A stretch of 64,000 nucleotides of DNA, taken from a bacterium (GTDB lineage: Bacteria > Patescibacteriota > Minisyncoccia > Phycocordibacterales > UBA918). This document shows, piece after piece, positions 60,201 to 64,000 of this stretch. Positions within the stretch are counted from its first letter, which is position 1. Each line of letters opens with the position of its first letter. Under the pieces are notes generated by a model. The model searched no databases, was not told the origin of the DNA, and worked only from the letters and a program-made list of their open reading frames with translations. Location of the stretch: the NCBI GenBank assembly GCA_002710785.1, contig PAMC01000016.1:1-64000 (forward strand), written 5' to 3'. Position numbers and translations under genes: made by a program.

Positions 60201-63200
60201 TAAGAGGTGCCCAGAGTCGATGGTAAGTCGATTGCGCACCGTCGTGGTTGCACTACCAAACGGTGTCGTCACTTGAGTAGCGGTCACACCATCACCGAGT
60301 ACTAAGTTGTAGAACTGCCACGGGGTGGTGCCGCCTAAGGTATTGGTGCGATCAATCTCCACCGTACCATTGACCATGGCCACTGTGCCGTTGCCGGTGA
60401 AGTTACCGTTGGTGATGGTTATATCGCTCGTACCGCTGAGTGTACCTGTAGCAACAGTGAGATTATTAATCACCGTAATTGGCGTTTGTACACCCCAGCC
60501 ACCACCAGCTCCAGTAAACGACACGGCCGTAAAGGCTAGGGTACTGCTCGCTGCACTGGCAATTGATTGACCAGTGGTGGTGGCTGTGAAGAGCACAGTT
60601 GAACTCGGCGTATTGAAGGTGGCAGCAGTATCAAGATAGAGCGAGCCGCCGATAGTGAGCACTTCGGTACCGCTCATGTTTAAGGTGGCAGATGGCCCAA
60701 GCAAGAGTGAGCCATCTTGGGTAGATCCGCCAGAGCCAGCCAGGGTGATGTCGCCATTGCCGGTAAAGGTCTTACTATTCCAAACCATCAGGCCGCTACT
60801 CGCGCTTACAGTGAGTGAGTCTGGGGTCGTACTGGTAGAGACGGTAAATGGCACATCTCCATTATCTCCACTATCGAAGATGTTCATGTCCGCAATCGAA
60901 AGCGGGCTGATGTCTTCGTGTCGCACGATAACTCGATTTTGGTAGAGATCGAAGTCACTGATACTGTCGAGAACTGACACCGACGCTGGTTTAAGCGCAA
61001 ACTGCACAACATTCACATCGTCGGTAGAGCCGCCAGTTGCGGTCGCGTCGCCGGTTGCACCAGCGCTCGTTTGTAGTTGCGAGGAGAGAAGCAGGTTGCG
61101 ACTTCCTTGTCGAGCATCTTGCAGAATGGTGCTCCATGGTGACGTCGGTCCAACGAGATCATTGTCGTCAATGACGTACCAGGCTGCCAGCACGTACGAC
61201 CCGTCGTTAGTGGTCGTAATACCAGGCGCAACTGGTGAGCTAGTATTCTGCTCGTTGCTCCAGACTGGGTCAGTATCAAAGATATCGCTGGTGTCTACCC
61301 CGCGGTACGCCCCAATCCAAGCGCTAAACTCCTCGGTGCCGGCAGTATCGTTATTCGTAAAGGCGTACGTCTCAGCTTCAGTGGCGGCGTTGGTAATCAC
61401 TCGCGACCAGACCGCTGTGTACATATCGTTGCCGGTAGTCAGTCCGAGCTCCCCTTCTAACTGCCAACCAGACGGTGCGCTAATGTCAAACTCGTCTTCA
61501 CGAGCAGTAATAGCAATCAACACATCACCATTCTCCACCTCGGGACGCTCGACAGTAAAGGTCGCACCGTTGGCCACCGTACCCACCGCAGTTCGCTGGT
61601 CTACCAAATTAATAGTTTTGTACGGTTGTGCTGCTGCACCAAGCGGTGTCTTGGTTACAACTGCAGCAATTGCGGTACCAGTAGCGGTTGGGCTCGCGTC
61701 CGGGTTAAATGACATCTGGATCACCTGTGATTCTCGACCAATAGTGACGTTACCAAACTGCGCCGTACTGGTCGCGCCTGCTGGTCGGGCCACACGCGAG
61801 ACAACGCCAAGGTTATGGTTGGTGCCGTCTACAACGTTTTGTGCCCGTGTCGCCCAATTACCGCTCGGTACCGCCACGTCAGTGTCGTTAAATACGTGTG
61901 CAGCTGCAATCACCAGTGAGCCGTCGATCGTAGTGGTGGCAGTGGGTGCTATTGGATCGTACTCGTTTTGCAACTTACTCCAGTTAGTTGTTGCCGCAAG
62001 CGGACTAGCTGTGTCCACGTTAAGTAAGCTGCCCATCCAGTAGTTGTACGTCTCGTTGTTGTCGGTAACTGGGAAATCGTAGCTCGCTGGCTCGGTGCTC
62101 GCATCAGCCACCACCTTGTACCACGCGCCACTCGCAAGATCATCACCTGTCGTGTTACCAAAACTATCTATCGCCGTCCAACCGCCAAGCGTATTAATGA
62201 GCGGCTCATCGTCTTTACCGGCGATGAGGACCAAGACGCTATTATCAACCACGGTTGGTCGCGTTACGTTCATCAGGTTACTGGTGACTGTTCCAGTACC
62301 ACTCGTCTCATCGAGAATTGCCACGTTTACTTCAGAGCTGCTGGCGGTACTACTTAAGAAGGCGGTAATCTTAGGTTCACCAACGTAGGTCACGCCAGCT
62401 ACTTCGTATGCACCCGTTGCTGCATCACACGACGTTTGGTAGGTCGTGCCACCATCAATTACCACCGTGACGACGGCTGTACTATTGTTACAGACTGGAG
62501 CACCCATCGGCGTCACACCATCATCGGCGTACACTACGCCACTGATACTAATGTTGTAGTTACTATCGTCCCACTGGATAGAGCCTGGGTCGCCATCGTC
62601 GGCGTCAAACGCCTCACCGTAACGATCGCCACCGCCGCCAGTAAAGAGCCAGTACGTACTCGGGGTACCGTCAGTGGTGACGTTAGCGCCGGCTGCTGTA
62701 GAAACCGTACTGGTAGCGTAAAACTCATCCGGTTGGAGGAAGTTCCTAAACTCTGCGTCGATCCAGTCTGTGCCCTGGGTACTGGTAGCAAAGCGCAGCT
62801 CATCGACCTGAATCTCACCGTACGTACCGCCCTGGTAGCGACCAATCTTGAGGCCAGTGTTGGATGGATTCTGTGATGAGCTAATCTGCGTCACTGTATC
62901 TTGCAGCGTATTATCTTCGTAGATGAGGTTGTTCTCACCATCGGTAGCTCGTCCAATCGTGGTGAAGTGGTGCCAGATAGTGTTGTTGTACGGGCTCACA
63001 GTGTACTCACCGCCACTGGTAATACCAAAGAAGTGTCGCCCGCGGTTGGTTAGATCGTAGTTCGGCATAAACGCGAGGTAGGTGCCGTTGTTGGTGCCGT
63101 TACCGGTACCAAACTGCCACAGCGCACCAGTGTCAGTGTTGGTCATGAAGTAGAGCCCTGAGGAGATGAGGTCATCGCCAGAGGTCCACGTCCAGCCGGC

Positions 63201-64000
63201 AGATTGGAGCATTACGTTGCTGGTGGTGGTGTCTACCGCCTGACCCAGCTGGCCCGAAGTTGTTGCTGCGGTACCAACCGCCGGGAGGAGAGTGCGGCCG
63301 TTGCCTGTTTCGTCGGTAATACTCACGGTTGGATCCTCGTTGAAGTGGTACACCGCCTCGTAGTTATCCCACACCGCTTCTGAGCCGTAGCGATAAGTAG
63401 CGGCGTACGCTGAAGCCGTTGGATTGTTGTAGTGGATGTAGAAGGTAGTATCCTGCGCGGCACTCACGGCTGGGGCTAAGAAGTGGAGCTCACCGGTCTG
63501 GGTTGTAGTATTAATTTCGACCACATCAATCGGAAGTTCATTGGCGCCAGCTGTAGTTACCCGAATGTCAGCACCGTCACTTTTAACATTACTCCAGAAG
63601 TCACTGCCGAGACTGGCTAGATTGACGTAGACCGGATACTCAGTGAGCGTGCTCAGGGTGCTGCTAGCTGGAACAGTGAGCGTTAGTTGACTGTTCCAAT
63701 CTGCACTGTAAACATTGGTGGCCGTGGTTGAGGCAAACGACACGCCGGTAAACACCGAAGATGGCTGCGCGTTCATGGTCGCTGCGTCAACCGTAATACC
63801 CGTGCGTCCAGCTGGTACCGCTATGTCAGTTTGTGTGAGCGTACTGATCGTGGTGCCATTGCGCAACTCAATACCTTCTGCACCCATCCCGCTAAAGTCT
63901 GCGTATTGACTCGCAAAGGTGGCATTTTCAAGATTAAGTTGGTAGAGACCAAACAATACGGACACGGTGGTGGTGCTAGTCGCATCACCGAGGACCGATA
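54234..64000 (-). CDS. Giant modular surface adhesin, N-terminus outside the window
   Basis: The frame is open from the right edge to a TAG at 54234, giving at least 3254 residues; the GTG at 63965 is not a credible start since the frame continues upstream. From the visible N-terminal side: a DUF2341-like sandwich plus a concanavalin-type LamG domain (about 63720-62720), repeated modules marked GEAFDADDGDPG near 62600 and GEAFDADSGDPG near 58870, paired modules with NRVIVRHED near 60920 and DRVIVRHES near 58535, long beta-helix-like stretches with TNGDVTLPAATSTF-type strands (60800-58930 and 58400-56700), a second DUF2341 copy (about 56460-55540) inserted in an RWRNDDG module, and a C-terminal module shared with the protein at 48146. 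No enzyme motif is seen; a surface adhesin is inferred. Confidence 0.8.
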   Translation of the reverse strand, partial: SVLGDATSTTTVSVLFGLYQLNLENATFASQYADFSGMGAEGIELRNGTTISTLTQTDIAVPAGRTGITVDAATMNAQPSSVFTGVSFASTTATNVYSADWNSQLTLTVPASSTLSTLTEYPVYVNLASLGSDFWSNVKSDGADIRVTTAGANELPIDVVEINTTTQTGELHFLAPAVSAAQDTTFYIHYNNPTASAYAATYRYGSEAVWDNYEAVYHFNEDPTVSITDETGNGRTLLPAVGTAATTSGQLGQAVDTTTSNVMLQSAGWTWTSGDDLISSGLYFMTNTDTGALWQFGTGNGTNNGTYLAFMPNYDLTNRGRHFFGITSGGEYTVSPYNNTIWHHFTTIGRATDGENNLIYEDNTLQDTVTQISSSQNPSNTGLKIGRYQGGTYGEIQVDELRFATSTQGTDWIDAEFRNFLQPDEFYATSTVSTAAGANVTTDGTPSTYWLFTGGGGDRYGEAFDADDGDPGSIQWDDSNYNISISGVVYADDGVTPMGAPVCNNSTAVVTVVIDGGTTYQTSCDAATGAYEVAGVTYVGEPKITAFLSSTASSSEVNVAILDETSGTGTVTSNLMNVTRPTVVDNSVLVLIAGKDDEPLINTLGGWTAIDSFGNTTGDDLASGAWYKVVADASTEPASYDFPVTDNNETYNYWMGSLLNVDTASPLAATTNWSKLQNEYDPIAPTATTTIDGSLVIAAAHVFNDTDVAVPSGNWATRAQNVVDGTNHNLGVVSRVARPAGATSTAQFGNVTIGRESQVIQMSFNPDASPTATGTAIAAVVTKTPLGAAAQPYKTINLVDQRTAVGTVANGATFTVERPEVENGDVLIAITAREDEFDISAPSGWQLEGELGLTTGNDMYTAVWSRVITNAATEAETYAFTNNDTAGTEEFSAWIGAYRGVDTSDIFDTDPVWSNEQNTSSPVAPGITTTNDGSYVLAAWYVIDDNDLVGPTSPWSTILQDARQGSRNLLLSSQLQTSAGATGDATATGGSTDDVNVVQFALKPASVSVLDSISDFDLYQNRVIVRHEDISPLSIADMNIFDSGDNGDVPFTVSTSTTPDSLTVSASSGLMVWNSKTFTGNGDITLAGSGGSTQDGSLLLGPSATLNMSGTEVLTIGGSLYLDTAATFNTPSSTVLFTATTTGQSIASAASSTLAFTAVSFTGAGGGWGVQTPITVINNLTVATGTLSGTSDITITNGNFTGNGTVAMVNGTVEIDRTNTLGGTTPWQFYNLVLGDGVTATQVTTPFGSATTTVRNRLTIDSGHLLDAGSSQWDLTGDGTVFVEDGTFLEDTSRITYGGNSTVTRTAYFDLAVEAATGSTAVTAPVTGLQVFGDLTVGSRGTTTFTLDTNDPLTVVAGDTYIGARGTLEASDTSSLQLFGSYDNDGVFTANGGLVEFLQATGTASVAAGASDFYDVSVAGGGTYLFTESATTTGDFSLTSAFTFTLQPGNTLAVGDVFTNTVSGANTNWSNSVLKLFGNTAYEVNTKTDADDYAELVVDNGTQPRFWNSSYSTTTISASSSLYSMDHNDVAGDLYIFGAYSNASYTDSWSYTTDWDGAALGSPRQADVYVEGGGSVTYTGGSLDVMGSTTASTTIQNQGSGEFSFTIGGTASTEWLDAEPRDVDSAGLSFTGTPTVVNIVNVDWLVDDNNASAMTVAGSVIDANPAKNFDRNTFNESGVTSPVNVTTSGVSVSSWRFTNHTGNLDGEAFDADSGDPGEIVWSDSAALISISGNIYNDEGTSWYTQCDGSTPNVRLVVAGLTSASTTCASGTGAYTFTNVGFGPSDSIIVYIDGESEAGATVTADPISNILNMDVYVDRVIVRHESTDAIRIADLAVWDSSDDADIPFTATTGGTNTVSFPTDTKLIVWDSKTFTPDGDVTLSTGTASHAGTLELQANATFTGAGSESHTIGGELLSGAGATLALNDAALTFTSTQSGRSIDSNDATFGALTFNGTGSWTVNDTTFAANGDVTITNGDVTLPAATSTFANDFTNTGGSFDANGGVLAFTATDAGNTITFGGSDAATIQFAGSGSWSISDTNATATASVTVATGTVTLPGGTFTVGTDFVVSDTVAHNSGTIRLTGTGTHVLTAGGNDLSSLQVDGSGSFTVTDATSAFLGDVTVAAGNLRLASSSTAIGGSLDATSGTLDVGTSTLLFDSTDTGETVDPGSNEFYRVVVNSATGGWTFSSATSTSDFSLLSASAFTLGSSETLYVGGVFTNTVGGANTTWTNSELILAAGTNFSANTKASTGDTYDTLTLIGDTDVRFWNSDYLVSTLSASSSIYSQDHAGSDGALRIYGEYVSQTVNEYWSYATDFDGVALGGSPRAVSVTFATSTLSNFTLESGTLEIIGATGASTTIQSAEASTLYDFTVSGGTFSADTYTFDDLAAGGLTFVGTPTISDLDRGVFNQATNTATMITLPQTALDANAGLTILEAVFTDGGFTGGANVTLDATSTNSWIFSTHFGDLSGEDYDVDGEDACSSIRWDDSACLLTEQTEYRWRNDDGGEGAVASTWYDTNWDARQRVRLQNGDASTYSNVPVLLSVTYDSDMQTDFDDLRFTDSTGTVLIDHWIERFSTGVSADVWVEVPSLPAASTTQIYMYYDNLTATTTSSSTLVFTAVDDFESGSLSEYSGDTTLFNIGSTYAWGGSNGLDTNGNETAKATDGIFTFDQTVSQGEIIRYRQYVDASGSDESCTLFGVQSPGTTNENYGVCIELQGTDRLSLVRDAESTDLVGGVVVLDQTNVTYSTGWYEIEVDWQTDDTIDVRLYNSGGTLVASTTATDSNYTSGGFGFTFWGFYGGWDSFVSYPRLDNKPTVYFGAEQVDGGATWRAPQGVAGSGYDFGDVARLRVAVENSGLDITNQEFRLEYAGKGVALTCEAVSGGSYSSVPAAGSCGVSPVCMINTTQVSSGDPTTDHLIIPSGTFSAGEIVSNTDNQTGFVDVNQQYYTELEYALNLTSNATEDAYCFRVTNAGTALDSYASIPELTLEFAPSVGVVTLNDGSDIVLSPGTTTPVVASTTVTDLNGYADIVAATTTFYRTTVGASCTPDDNNCYVTTLGTGCVLSGCSGTSCSLSCTADFAFHTDPTDGGSPYEGEEWYAYVEVADAATNSDFETSTGIIDVGTLRSISVDNLIGYGTLDINGVTASGSNPVSNISNFGNEALDVDVSGTDMSNGGVSIIDVTQQKFATSSFDHTTCTACITLSEIGSSIEVDLNKPTTSTPLVTDALYWGIAIPFGTASEPHSGINTFTATAD

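Noticed and set aside
61096..62043. A 315-codon plus-strand frame opposite the giant adhesin
   Set aside because: It is antisense to repeat modules of the adhesin that are clearly coding on the minus strand, so it is a shadow.
31970..64000. CRISPR array or tandem DNA repeat
   Set aside because: The repetition is at protein level with diverged codons; there are no evenly spaced identical direct repeats and no cas genes.
29351..64000. Prophage or integrative element
   Set aside because: No integrase, transposase, capsid, terminase or terminal repeats are seen; the block looks like chromosomal surface genes.

Overview
The window looks like a chromosomal segment of a Candidate Phyla Radiation (Patescibacteria) bacterium, most likely of the Parcubacteria lineage. 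This is inferred from the gene set, not from a marker-gene tree. The pointers are compact versions of housekeeping proteins (UvrC without its C-terminal helix-hairpin-helix part, very short ATP synthase delta and epsilon subunits), a near absence of Shine-Dalgarno sequences, several starts lying exactly where a leaderless transcript would begin, and a large Thr/Ser-rich surface protein repertoire. TGA, TAG and TAA all act as stops, so the standard code applies.

Left part (1-29 kb), mostly minus strand: the first 37 codons of the GTPase YchF; a flavodoxin-fold quinone reductase; a small helical protein; then, on the plus strand, a two-gene RND efflux unit (membrane fusion protein plus permease). 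A five-helix membrane protein precedes a complete F1Fo ATP synthase operon in the canonical order atpBEFHAGDC, which ends in a terminator and starts behind a tRNA-Ala(UGC) gene. Next come a secreted protein, a pterin carbinolamine dehydratase, an alpha/beta hydrolase without its nucleophile, a D-Ala-D-Ala-ligase-like ATP-grasp protein, and a nucleotide excision repair cluster (uvrC, uvrA, uvrB). Between uvrA and uvrB lies a membrane protein with a histone-H1-like Lys/Arg-rich tail. Tgt (lacking its zinc cysteines), an FKBP isomerase, a CapA-type phosphoesterase, an AI-2E-type permease and a TlpA-like thioredoxin follow.

Right part (29-64 kb), all minus strand: a contiguous block of about 35 kb encodes almost only exported or membrane-anchored surface proteins. 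In transcription order it holds a giant modular adhesin of more than 3250 residues (N-terminus outside the window), a fibronectin-III protein, an ABC ATPase and a MacB-type permease, a surface protein sharing its C-terminus with the giant one, a membrane-anchored beta-sandwich protein, a Cys-rich protein ending in a dockerin, a surface protein, two cohesin-like proteins with transmembrane anchors, a coiled-coil protein, a protein carrying both cohesin and dockerin, a beta-propeller protein, a 2053-residue repeat protein, and two anchored beta-sandwich proteins. The simplest reading is a cell-surface assembly in which dockerin-bearing subunits dock on cohesin-bearing anchors and carry or display giant adhesins. 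This is the best candidate in the window for an undescribed system.

Non-coding features: several strong hairpin terminators; perfect inverted repeats right after stop codons that lack a U-tract; recurring CTCAGTA-type inverted repeats in the atp spacers; -10 hexamers (TATACT and variants) six or seven bases before start codons; and two unexplained structured intergenic stretches (164-376 and 45477-45968). I see no CRISPR array, insertion sequence, prophage or rRNA gene.
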